Shown in pieces: positions 10,657 to 22,206 of a DNA stretch of 47,139 nt (position 1 is the stretch's first letter; every line of letters begins with the position of its first letter). The position numbers and the translations under genes were made by a program. The notes beneath the pieces are model-generated. The model did not search any database and was not told the DNA's origin. It worked only from the letters and a program-made list of their open reading frames with translations. The DNA is from Mnemiopsis leidyi (Eukaryota; Ctenophora; Tentaculata; Lobata; Bolinopsidae). The stretch spans positions 39,604 to 86,742 of the forward strand of contig JH153954.1 in NCBI GenBank assembly GCA_000226015.1, read 5' to 3'.

Positions 10657-11640
10657 CCAAACTTAGACAAGAAACTAAACTATTTCGTCTCTATGGTGAT
10701 GGAATTAGTACTTTTATATCACTTATTGTTGGGAGTTATTGATTCAACTAATGAGTATTTAAATTTTGTTATTGTAAAACCTGTACTGTATAGGTTTTGA
10801 TAAATCTACGACATTGGAGATTATATGAATATCAGTGTTTTCGATGCACTGTTATTTTGTATATTAGTTACTTTTGATAGATGTATATTAATTAACTAGT
10901 TCTTATGTACATAATCTATCGTAAAACGTAATATTCTACCTGGCACAACCTTGGATCTGAGACTGGAATCGGCCTGCAATCAGTTATTCTGTCAGAAATG
11001 TTTAAAGTTATCAGACAACACTTATTTTTGTTTTATATTAACTTTAAGTTTGTAATTTATCAGAGTCACATATGTTCTGAATAGAACCAAAATGCAGAAA
11101 TGCCTTTCACTGACAGTGAAAATCTCTGCATTGTGTTGATTCTTTATTTGGGTTTTAGGGCTGACGAATTAACTCCAATGCAATTGCAAACAGTAACATA
11201 AAATCATTAAGTATCAATCAAACAGGGAATTTTTCAATAAATATTATCGCGTGTTTTAATGAGATTTAGTCATTTTCGATATCTGTATATGTTGCGGTTA
11301 TCCTATTATAATATATTTATATTGCTATCATTTAGGTGTCTGAAAGAAATTTGTTTTTCTTATTCATATTGCCGGGTACTTTGCATTAACCATTGTACGG
11401 CACGCGCACCCTCCCAACACCAGCAGTTTCGTCCCGCTCGGAAGGAGCGCAGACTGCAGAGGGTCAGAAAATTTACTTTTAGTACGAAAACATAGTCTGA
11501 CTCTGACATCTGACTTCTCCGAGAGGGTGAACGTGCTGTTCAATTACAAAGAAAATATGAACAATGAAGTGTAACTTAACTGTAAGCCTTAACGGGCGCT
11601 GCGTGGCTCTCTCTACGTTTCCCTCGAACAGGAGACTGAG
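10657..11640. other. SLC25 3' flank, AT-rich, no gene seen
   Basis: This is a low-complexity AT-rich flank. Candidate poly(A) hexamers exist (for example aataaat at 11237-11243). From about 11398 a CpG-rich stretch resembling the mobile element to the right begins (cacgcgcaccctccc). Confidence 0.4.
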
Positions 11641-12217
11641 GTTTGACGAGATTATATCCGTCTAACGAGATTATATCCGTCTAACGCTTTAGCTGCGTGA
11701 GTCGGGTATCACCGCGACAAACTGAGGTCCCCAGGCAATCCTGACGTTCAGATCAGACGTTGTCACTTCGCGCGCGCCGGAGGCTGCCATGACGCTTCGC
11801 GGCAGCAGGGCTAATTATATGCAAAGTGTTGTCTGACTTTGTCCGACCCTCATTCGTAGCGAATAAAATGACGGGAGGGTGCGCGTTGTCGAGATGTTAC
11901 CCGACCCGCGCGCGGCTCGCAGTTTTCTGCTCTCCTCGCGTTTCTGCTCTCCTTTTCGTTAGAACGTTAGACGGATATCATCTCGTCAAGGTGCGCGCTG
12001 CTGTACAAGCAAAGTGTAGCACTGTGGCAAATTTGATTTGAATGTTACTTTTCTCTGTATGACTAAGAAATGCGATCTTTTAGGAAACTTTTTTACTCGA
12101 AATAATTTCGAACAGACACGTTCATAATCATTCATAATCACCTGTCTTGCATTAAACAACAACGGAAATTGTACTGATAGGAACGTAGTTTACTAGGTGA
12201 AGTGCAGTTACGTTGAA

Positions 12218-12481
12218 TGCCAACAAAGTGGTATAGGAATCTACAACGGAGAAACCTACAGGCCGATTGGAGATCGATACACAGAGCACTTCAGATCGGC
12301 AAACATGGGACATGCCTCTCGCCAAACACTACGCCACACACCACCAAGAGGGCAACCCTAAACTCGAACTTATACTGTCCTTCAACGTGCATCGACTACA
12401 GTAGACAGGAAAATTAAACTTAAAGAAGCCCGACTCATCTTAAAAAACAAACTGGACTTGAACTGTGAACAATCGCGATGA
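12218..12481 (+). pseudogene. Decayed GIY-YIG endonuclease remnant (Penelope-like?)
   Basis: One frame reads CQQSGIGIYNGETYRPIGDR then YTEHFRSA. This matches the CxxSGxxYxGETxRxxxDRxxEH pattern of the GIY-YIG domain in Penelope-like and some other retroelements; the second I of YIG is replaced by N. The similarity continues in other frames (LAKHYATHHQEGNPKLELIL, then RKIKLKEARLILKNKLDLN), as expected of a frameshifted fossil. No reverse transcriptase is visible beside it. It sits between the inverted repeats, so it was probably part of, or captured by, that element. Confidence 0.55.
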
Positions 12482-13207
12482 ACAGATTGAACTCAGAAAA
12501 TATTTAGTATGATTCGGCTTAATTTGAGACACTCCTTTTATACTCCTGTCCTGCCTAATGGTAACATGTTATTTTTTCGTTTAATGTCAATTCAGTCACC
12601 GTTAAGTGCATTTTATCTGACTTGCAGATACATTTTATCTGATTTGAAGATCAAAATTTGTTATATTACTATTATTACTATTAGTGAAGGACTACGACAT
12701 TTCTTATTTCCGTTAATCTTGTGTTATCTCAAACTTTTTGAGTGACGTAGAATTTTATCGATATATACGTTACATTTACGTGTACATTTTCAGAATGATT
12801 ATGAACGTGTCTGTTCGAAATTATTTCGAGTAAAAAAGTTTCCTAAAAGATCGCATTTCTGATTTCTTAGCCATACACTTACAGATACAGAGAACATTCA
12901 AATCAGAACTGTTATGAGACTAAATAACTATCCGCTGCTACTACAAACTGTGGCAAATGGTATTCATATCTAACGTTCTAACGCCAAGAGAGCAACAAGC
13001 CGCGATTTGACGAAATGATATCCGTCTAACGTTCTTAGAGCAGCAAGCTGCGAGCCGCGCGCGAGTCGGGTACAGGGTAACACCTCGACAAGCTTTGAAG
13101 TTGTACGGCAGCGCGCACCCTCCTGTCATTTTATCCCTCTATTCGCTTCGAATGAGGGTCGGACGAAGTCAGACAAGCTTTGAAGCTGCGATCAGCCGCG
13201 CGCGAGT

Positions 13208-13217
13208 NNNNNNNNNN
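13208..13217. other. Assembly gap (10 N)
   Basis: A run of 10 N. The sequences on either side (13104-13207 and 13218-13331) are near-identical tandem copies, so the gap may hide a collapsed repeat or join two haplotypes. Confidence 0.95.
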
Positions 13218-13470
13218 TACGGCAGCGCGCACCCTCCTGTCATTTTATTCCAATTCCCTCTATTCGCTTAATCGAATGAGGGTCGGACGAAGTCAGACAA
13301 GCTTTGAAGCTGCGATCAGCCGCGCGCGAGTCGGGTAATATTATTATTAACAGTAACACCTCGACAAATCGGTGGTCGCAAAGCAACAAAGACTAGGGTC
13401 CCAAGGCAACCGGAGCCTCGCGCCCAAAAAATTAAAAAAATTGACAAGGTCGGACAAATATCTATTAAGT

Positions 13471-14900
13471 AAATGAATGAAACTTTAAGTTCAAGTGTCT
13501 GTGTAAAGTACACTTTGCGTTAGAGTCTAACTTAGACGAGCTGACTCTCAGTCTCTCAGCTTTGTCTTTGAGCTGCAAGAGCTAGAGTCGGGTGTAAACG
13601 CGACAACTTTCACTAAAATTCATGGAGAACTGCAAATGAAAACAAATTTTTCTTAATATTGAATATGCAGGATAGAAAGGTCGCCAAATCAAACCAATAA
13701 AATTAATAAATTTTCGTCAATATTATTATTTAAAATTAAACTCTTATTCTTAGTTTCTGTAAGTACAATTTGCACCAAGTTGGACTTGGCCCAAGATTTA
13801 ATGATCGTGAAAAACGTCTGATCTTTTGGTATATTTGAAAAACCGAATAACTAAGAACACAGATTGTACATTGTAGTCGCGTTTGATATTTTTCTTCCGG
13901 GGCCCACAACTAGAAGTAGAAATGTATGCCAGAACCATCATCAGATAATGTTATTCGATTATTCGTTCGCATGGGGCGGTTTTGACAATAAATCGAAAAG
14001 AATTGAAACCTTTATCTTCAAGTTCAAATTCAATAGAGAAAACAACAAATAGGCTGAGATACAGATTTTTATTCAAAGTAGGATGATTTCTGTAAAATGG
14101 CACAAACAATGGTCAATAAATTAGCTAAATCCCCAATTTGTTATCTTCACTGTTAACTCTTTACTGCAGAGTAAAATAAACTCTTTCAAGAGTAAATTGG
14201 CCAAAACTAAGACAGTTGCGCCGTTATTTAGTCTATTTTTGCGACGTAAGTTAAAATTACATCTATACTGATAGAATAAATTTAATCTGCAAGTGCAAGC
14301 TATCGGAAAATGAAGTCGGACCACTGAAAATTGAACCTGAATTTAAGGCCAATAAGCATCAAACAAGAATACTTATCCATTAGTTATCAGTAAGGCAAAT
14401 CGTTTCCATTATCAAATCCAATCTTTCTTTACAGTTACTTGACAGAAGTTAAACGTTAACGACTGATTTTTATTGAATGTTAAAATTAGATGCTCAACTT
14501 TTTTGAAAACTTAATGGATAAACTCAGTAAGTCTGTTCATAATGTTTCATGGTTTAAATTTCAACTAATTTACAATTTATAGCATGAAATTGCTGGAATC
14601 ATCTCAAAACTAACTTTAACTTAATTCAAAAATATTCTGCATCAATTACAATAATTAAATTGTATGGACGTTTAACTGCACGACTTTCATTCATGAGAAT
14701 ACAACAAGAGTAACAAAACCAAATAATATTGTACATTAAAAATTCCTGAAGTCAAAGCTTCGTGACAAAAAGCTCCGCATCGAGGTGTTTTACTTGCTTC
14801 AAACACACAACGAACATATAAAAATATTTCACACAAATAAAAATGGTTAAAAACAATCAATTTCTGAACAAAAACAATCTCGCAATTTCCAAAACATCAG
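13471..14900. other. AT-rich intergenic, no gene seen
   Basis: A remnant of the CpG-rich repeat lies near 13540-13600 (gagtcgggtgtaaacgcgacaa). The rest is AT-rich and shows no exon with coding character. It includes the 3' untranslated region of the receptor kinase, whose stop codon is at 14901. Confidence 0.4.
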
Positions 14901-17900
14901 CTACTCCCACGATTGAAATCCCTGGTCGCTGGTATCTGTAAAATAGCACCCAGAGTCTCTGATTCGAAGAAGGCTGTCCAAAAGTCGCATGAGATCTTTT
15001 CTGATCCGCAAACTTGGTAACCTTGTGGTAGGGTCCTTGTCCCAACACTCGCTGGTTATCCGGGAAAGTTCGACGAGAGTTGGGTGTTCTGACCAAGACT
15101 CAGGGATGGGAGGGCGCTTACCTTGTTCAACGACAACTGCGGACATTTCCTCGACAGTAGGGTCGCAAGGGACGTCGTGCTGGAATGGGTACTGGTACGG
15201 TTCCGAACCCGGGCTCACTCGTTGTCCAATCTCCCAAGCAACCAAACCGAACATATAAATATCGGCCTGTCTCAAACTTTGAAACGAGCTTAGATTTATG
15301 GAGGAGTCCAGGATCTCCGGGGCCATGTACCGGCGAGTGCCAACTTGAAAATGAAATTGTTTCTTGTCTGGAAGATTGTCGAAAAAGTCTGACCGGGCAG
15401 CCAAGCCGAAATCTGCAATACAGCACTGAGAGCCTTGGCCGGCTGACTTTATGAGAATGTTTTTAGATTTTAAGTCTCGGTGAGCGATACTTGGCTTTGC
15501 AACACTCGATCTGATTTCGGTGTGAAGATAATCCAGCCCAGCAGATAGAGAGAGGATAATCCTTAATGCTTCCTGAAAATGATTTTGTAGTTATGTGGTT
15601 ACGGATTGGATCTTAGTTCCAAGCTTTCTTACAATTCTTTCATAAGAATCTAGAATACCTTAAGATTTTGGTGTTACACCTAGCAACCATCACCTCTCAT
15701 CATTTATTAGTTAATCAAACGGGTAGTCAGTGGCGACTGCATAGTATAAAAGACCGTTGCTACTATACGACTTGTTGTTCATCATAACAAATACATAAAA
15801 TTAAACCCACGATATTACCATATACCATCACCGCTGCTGCTTCTTAATACTTTAGGGAATTACGGTACCAATATTATCTTAATTTTACTTAAACTAGCGT
15901 CGAACTAAACAAGTAAACAAAAAAGACCTGAGCTACCTCAAACTTTCTGATAATTCTCTTAGGACGTTCAACGAGGACCAGAAATATAAAAAACGTGTAA
16001 AACCAAATGTTAAACCAAGCGACCAGCACCCTTACTGAACTATAGTTACTAAGATTTATTAGTTAAACGGGTTTTTCTTGACACGGCGACCGTGGTTTGA
16101 CTCTAGGAGAACGTTGTTTTGTAGGACAAGACGATTGTACGATACGTCTCATTCATCATCAAATATCCTTCCCAACTATTCTTCTACATCTTAATATTTT
16201 ACTACACTTCATTATTGAGAGTTTGTCGTACACTCCACATGATCAGAAAGAGCAAAACAGAGACAAAATCATAAATCTATCACCGCAAAATACAATCATA
16301 TTCATAACACAATAAAGAAAATAAAGTTAAGGATATTTCAAATTTCAAAACTTAAGATGATACTGCATCATGATGAAATCAATAAAAGTATAGGTATTAA
16401 ATTTTCGATTTAATTATCTATCATAGTTAATTAAAAATCCAACCTGCACTGTTAACTGAGCATCGTGCAGAAAGTCGTAAAGGGAGCCGCGAGGGTGGTA
16501 GTTGAGAACAAGGTAGTATTCCATGTTGGCCACGCAGTCGCGCTGGTCCGCTCCTGCAGAGAAAAAAATGTTTGATTTGGTGTATGGTACTCGAGGTAAA
16601 GTTAAACAAGTAACCATAGAAAACAAGTTATGATCTGATTCCTTCGATTTTACTTTTTATTCAAATGTTTTTGGAATTTATTCTAATTTATAGCTATAGC
16701 TCATAGCTATGGAATAGCTATGGAATTTGATTAATTTATAGCTATAGTTACCGATGAAAGAGAGAATATTTTCGTGTCTTAACCAGTAGCTCTGGTACAT
16801 TTCTGCTTCGTGCCACCAACTCGACTCTTCTCGATTACTAAAAACTTTTACCGCTACCTAAACATTACTGTGTTACTCAACTTGAAACTTCATTCGCAAC
16901 AGGATATGTCAACAATTTCCTAATAGTTATGACATAAATTGGTTAACTACTTTTAAAGAGAACTTGCGGACAAAATGTATATTTTGACCCTGTCCACAGG
17001 GAAAATCCCCTCTAAATAGTTCACAAGGCACAGGATAAGTTGTTGGTCAGCCTAACTTTGAGTCGCTGAGTCTTGATCTCAACATCAAAAATTAAGAAAA
17101 CGACGTACCTGTCCGCCGGCTCGCCACCGGCCCCGCCAGACCTCGCCATAACGACCTTTACCGATCCGCTCACAGAATGTGATCTCCCGGATCAGTGTCT
17201 TCTCAATGAGACGAGGATTACCTGATCCGCTGGAGCAGGAGGTCGTGAAGTCTTGGGACGGGACACTCTGAGAGAGATCAGATTTTAGGTTTAGTCAAAA
17301 TTACGACTTTGGTGGAAAGAGGCTTAAAGCAACTTCAAATTTTCCCTGATCGTAAGTCTTTTTAAACGTCTGTGGGAAATCGAAGGTCAACGCTAAAACT
17401 GATAAATCAATTCAATCTATCAACAAAATCTCGTCCAAAGAGTTAGGAGTAGAAGGCAGTAAATATAAAAATACCAACCTGCCAGTTTTGGGTGGACCCA
17501 GGAGTGATGTATTGAGGTAGGGTGAGGGGTGTGACTAGAGAGTTGCTGACTAACACTTTCTCTCGGTTAACCCGACAGAACCGTAACACCAGCATTCCTC
17601 CTAGTGTCATGGCTGAAATTGATAGGGTTAGCTCTAATTGATAACGTTATAACTAACTGTATAGGAGAATCATTAATTATCCTATTACTTATGACGGTGA
17701 CGTAAGATCAATTCAACCATCACTTTCAATTTGACCATTGGTCCGTGTCTGAACGCTAACTAAATCCCTAATGAAAGCTATTAGAGTTGTCTGTTACAGT
17801 ATCCAAGCACGTGCACACACACAGCTCCCTGGTACTCAGAGAGGCTCACTTTAACCTCACTTCCACCATTGAGTACACTTATTGCATCTGATAGTGTAAC

Positions 17901-19219
17901 AACCCTATTTAGCACGGGTGTAAGAAAGCCATCAGGAGTCCTAATGAAGAGGTAGGGGGTGGGGGCTTGTCGTAACTCGATACACTTTAACTCACTCTGG
18001 CAACAGGACAGATCTCGACAGCTCCTTAATTTTACTCCAATTATCCGGCAGAAATATTCGCACAGGACGGATAACTATGCATAAAATGTCGGCATAATTA
18101 CAGTGTCGCATTTGTCCGTCTCAACGCGCCCAAGTCAAGACAGCAATGGTAGACCGTGTAGGTCCAGGCGAGTTCAGGCTGCAACTTGGGGGATATCACT
18201 AAATTTAACGCTGGTCTACTGCAGAACTCTACGTTAAAATGAACATGCTGAGTAGCAATTATTAAATCTTTGGAGGTTGTTAACAGCTAGTTGCAGCTCG
18301 CCAGATATTATCTCAGTTTGTCACAAAGTTTGTGGAGGGTTGCATTTCAACGTGGCCTTCAAGAAGAAACGTTTTTATGGATCAGCGAAGAATAATCTTT
18401 TTGGAAAAAGTTTAAACATCAAAACAGTTTAAATCTAAGATAGAAAACTTAAAAGGTAAGTTAAAAAGGTCTGAACCTATAATGAAGACAAAGATGCCAA
18501 CTATGTAGAGAGGATAACTCAGAGAGTTCTGAGGGTTCGGTTCGAAGGCTGGTTCTCGAGGTGGGGGTCTGTTGGGCCCTTTTGTTGGGGGGTAGCTCTC
18601 AGAGGCTGTCGGTTCTTTAGTGAACCAGGATATATCGTTACAGTAGTGGTAGTAGCAGCACTGAAAGAAATAAACCGTGTTCAGTAAACTTCAAGCAATT
18701 TTAAGGTGATTTAACCTGATCTAGGTAAATTCAGATTCCAATTTTTGAACAAGCACGGAAGCACGTACTGTGGGAGATAAAAAGTCCAGAAAGTACCTGA
18801 TGGCCGATGTTATTATCTCCCTCAGAACAGAAGAAAATACTCTCGTTAACATGAGAGCAGCCCCGTGAGACTACTTCATACACTCCCCTTCGATCTGGAT
18901 CACGTGATTCTTCAGCTACCAGAAAACAGATACCTGACTCAGCAACACACTCGCCAGTGTCATCTGTACAGTACTCGGCAGTGCATCTGGAGGAGGAAGT
19001 TCTAGTCAACACCAGCTCGGGGACAGGGTAAGAGAAAGAAAAAGTTCAAGTTGTTTAAAAACGCAAATTAGAAAACTAAGTGACATATAATACTTACTTG
19101 CATGTGATAGGATACACCTTATCTTCAGACCGTTCTGATCGGTTGAGACGGTTTATGGAGTTGGCTAGTGCGGTGTAGCATAGCAGGGGTAGGAGGGTAC
19201 AAAGTGTATGTCTAGCCAT
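14901..19219 (-). CDS. TGF-beta superfamily type I receptor (ALK-like Ser/Thr kinase), 558 aa
   Basis: Exons in reading order: 19219-19098, 18986-18797, 18660-18477, 17612-17479, 17267-17109, 16857-16752, 16553-16444, 15572-14901; the sum is 559 codons with stop. Signal peptide [19 protein letters not shown]. The Cys-rich ectodomain ends in CCYYHYCND (the receptor CCxxxxCN box). The membrane helix is about residues 153-177. GS domain TTSCSSGSG lies at 218-226, the glycine loop GKGRYGEV at 246-253, VAVKVF with Lys267, HRDLKSKN with Asp368, DFG with Asp389 and GTRRYMAPE after it. The GS box and the [13 protein letters not shown] plus RADIYxxGLVxWEI-like segments identify type I rather than type II. 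Known role: phosphorylated by type II receptors at the GS box, then phosphorylates R-Smads. Oddities: DFG where type I receptors usually have DLG, a divergent L45 loop ([12 protein letters not shown]) that hides the Smad class, and a roughly 20-residue tail past the kinase. Confidence 0.93.
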
Positions 19220-19356
19220 TGTCTAGCATCATTATCTCTGGAAACAGTCAATTTTTAATGTATATTGGCAATTTATCAAGTCCAACATTTGACATATGTT
19301 TTAAGTGTTTACCCACGCGTACTATTCGTGATTTTCAGATGTTACCATCCTTTAAA

Positions 19357-19642
19357 AAAATGAATGTTCGACTCGTTACAAATCAGATGTCAATATTAAG
19401 TTGCTGACAAGGTTAAGCGAAAGCAAGAAAGTCAACAGAGCCGGTACAGTTAATTCTCTAACAAAGCTGTCAATCGACGAACTAAAACTGTCAAGAAAAA
19501 ATGACGAGAGATACTTCGCGCAGACAAAGTCATTCACAACCTCCAGCCGGCTGAGCAACCAACTGTCACGAATTAGTGAGATTTCAGTGGATAGTGTTTC
19601 TCCAAGGTACTATAACTGCAGCCAGCTGAGGTCGAGCTAATG
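19357..19642 (+). other. Possible coding exon, Ser/Lys-rich, unrecognised
   Basis: An open frame of about 95 codons starts only 140 bp from the receptor-kinase start, in divergent orientation. It includes KLSIDELKLSRKNDERYFAQ and SRLSNQLSRISEISVDSVS, which looks more protein-like than neighbouring frames. A candidate acceptor (aaatcag at 19380-19386) and donor (AAG|GTACTA at 19606) are present. No ATG opens the frame and no partner exon was found. It could be an exon of an unknown gene, a decayed exon, or chance. Confidence 0.2.
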
Positions 19643-22037
19643 TTCCGATTAATTGAGTGGTGACGTCCTGTAGAGGGCCCCTGACAATGCCCCGCTCTTC
19701 ACAGGTCATGTGACTCTTCTAGTCGTTACATCATTGAGGAAGGGGTCCTTAGCTGGCCCACCAGGTGGCATATAAACTTCAGTCAGGTATTTTACCCGCA
19801 CATCTAAATTCAGCCGCTAGTAGTAGAGCCGGATTGAAGTCAAATCGTCAAAATTAGGGATCCAGGGGACTAATTTAGGGATTTAAGCACGAGCTGTCTA
19901 TTTCTGACAGAAGGATCAATACCAGACTTTAAATTGTCCGGTCTCCTATGCAGCGATTAACTATTATTTCTCGTATAAAAATAATTAAGTAATTCAAAAG
20001 ACTAAACTTATTTCAACAGACGTCTAAAGAAAATGTACATATTTTAGAACTAAAGGAGCAACAAACACGAGTCAGTATTGGAATAGACAGGCCGTTTAAT
20101 TTCCAGTAACAATTTAACTAATAACCTCTTCTCTGAACACTGCAGAGCCACACAAACTATTGGGACGGGTAGGAAAATTGACGTTAAGTCGGTCACTTTG
20201 TGCCAATATTCACCTCAGGCATTAGAACGCTTCCTAATTAATGGAACCCCAGCCTTGGTGTATCAAGTTCTACTTACTCGACCACTTTTTATTGTTCTTT
20301 TCCGATAGGAATTGTCAGTGCTATTCATGATGTAATTGTAATTCAGTATACATCCTTGTTGAGATTCATGTATTGTAATTTACAATCTAATCATTAGTGA
20401 CGTTGGTAGGAAATAAAACAAATATGTTCGTGATGATGATTTTTGCCTGATTCATATTCCACAAATCACGATCATCATGAAAAATGACGTAAAACTTAAA
20501 ACAAAGTTGGAAAGTAATGATAGAACTAGGAGCGTATAACTTAAAACTTATAACTTATAGAAGAAGCTTGTTACGTAGGTATCGAGACGAGTTACCATGA
20601 CAACCCTTAAACCCAGATTATGTCGACATACAAACCAACCGTTATACGGAGATCAACCGTCATGCTTCTCTTATCGTTATATCAATATTCAATAGTCTAG
20701 ACTCCAATCTCCAGACTCTGGTATTTTCTCAGAACTTTTATGGTTATGTCTATCAATACAGCAAGATACAACCTGTACTGGTATCCATGCTGGCATATCC
20801 TTAAGTTTAACTAGCACGATGCCTGTTGCCTAGGTGCAAAGATCTTTGTCTGAGGACACACACTGAGGTGCAAAAACGATCACATACTGTTGAAAGGAAT
20901 AGAACAGATTCCAGACTATACTGAACAAACAGAGGCTATAGGACTTGACGGACAAAAAATCGTTGTATCAAGAAATGAAGACAGATCGGGTGAGGCTAAG
21001 TTCAGGAAACAATCAAACTGTTGTCTTGCAGTAAATTGCTTCACTTTAACTGCAGTAAATGTAAGTAAAGTAGCGCAGTAAACTATCAGAACAGTGACCA
21101 TTATGTATGATACCTGTCTCTGGCACTACACAGTTCCGAGGTAATGCCTTGTTAGTCGAGACTAATTCCACATTTGTTCCGCTTTGCTTTCAATTACGAC
21201 TGCTTAGAGTTGCAACCTTGACCAAGGGTGATGCTGGAGGAGACTAACTAAGCGCTCTGTCGAAACATGAACAATCAACACGACTCGAAAAGAGTGCAGT
21301 ACGTGGTAGTCAAACGTGTTGTGGTGTAGTTCTAAAATTCAGGAATGGAAAGTTTTAACTCACGTAAAGTTTTGCTAGTCGGTAATGACGAAACGTATGA
21401 TTGTACTGCGGCTGTGATCTGGCAGCAGAGAGTTGCAACAACAAAGGCTAATCCAAGATTTCAGACCCACGTGCGAACCAAAGTCCCTTCTAAAGAACTT
21501 ACGAGAAAGCTAACCATGATAAGGATCTACAAAACCAGAGGACAAAGGATCTCGATACCTTACTTACGGTTTTAAACAGGTAAATGCCACAGGGAAAGAA
21601 GCACATTGTATATATGAGAATGGAGTTTGTTCTCGACAAATAACCCCACCAACTTGCTACATCTAGTTTTTTCCTTGTCTCTTTATCGAATTTGCCCAGG
21701 AGGAACTTGCCCTTGCGAGCAGGAATGTAAGCTGCCTTGACAAGCTGGTCAAATAATCAGCTAATTGAGTTTAACAACAACTAAAAACATCTGCAGAACA
21801 AATTGTGTTGTACAGGCAAACAACTGCTAAAGTCGACAATGACAAGGAATCATTACATATGTCGGGGAAGAAGGGCGATATATGTAATGATCAGAAAGCC
21901 ATGGCGCCTCCCTCTGTAATCAGATTATGATCGGGACGTACAGTGCCGTCTAAGAAGATAAGAGTTGACTGGAGTTCAAGTAGGCGTTAAGTAGGTTGTC
22001 AGGGATGAACTGAGTATTATGTACTGACAGGTTTATT

Positions 22038-22206
22038 GACAAGCGGGCAACTACCACTGGAAATATATTGTTTTATCAGCTGAAATATTGACGATAGACA
22101 AGCGGGCAACTTCCACTCAAAATAGTTTGATCTATCAGCTGGACTACTGACAAAAGTAGCTGCCACAGGAACATAGTTTGTTGTATCAGCTAAAAATTGG
22201 CGATAG
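22038..22206. repeat. Degenerate tandem repeat, about 55-60 bp, three copies
   Basis: Copies start at about 22038, 22097 and 22148. Shared words are gacaagcgggcaac, ccac, aaatat/aata, gttt and tatcagct followed by a gacgatag-like end. The divergence indicates an old array. Confidence 0.6.

Larger units (their letters stand above)
11641..13470. mobile_element. CpG-rich composite element with long inverted repeats
   Basis: The left part (about 11826-12133) and right part (about 12793-13180) are imperfect inverted repeats of each other. The core 12067-12133 is an essentially perfect reverse complement of 12793-12859. The outer arms share gtccgaccctcattcg, a gaatAAAATGAC-type stretch, ggagggtgcgcg and gttagacggatatcat, with insertions. 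Motifs gagtcgggta...cgacaaa also recur in direct orientation at about 11700, 13330 and 13580, so several copies are nested. The middle (12218-12790) holds the decayed GIY-YIG remnant. The GC-rich arms contrast sharply with the AT-rich surroundings. Penelope-like elements are known to have inverted or tandem terminal copies, which fits, but a non-autonomous inverted-repeat element is also possible. Exact boundaries are not resolved. Confidence 0.65.

Noticed and set aside
14989..15454. Two plus-strand frames of 89 codons
   Set aside because: They overlap the antisense of the kinase domain exon, whose catalytic motifs settle the strand.
20890..21575. Two plus-strand frames that look mildly protein-like
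   Set aside because: Neither shows a known motif, they lie in different frames without convincing splice sites, and no other exon supports them.
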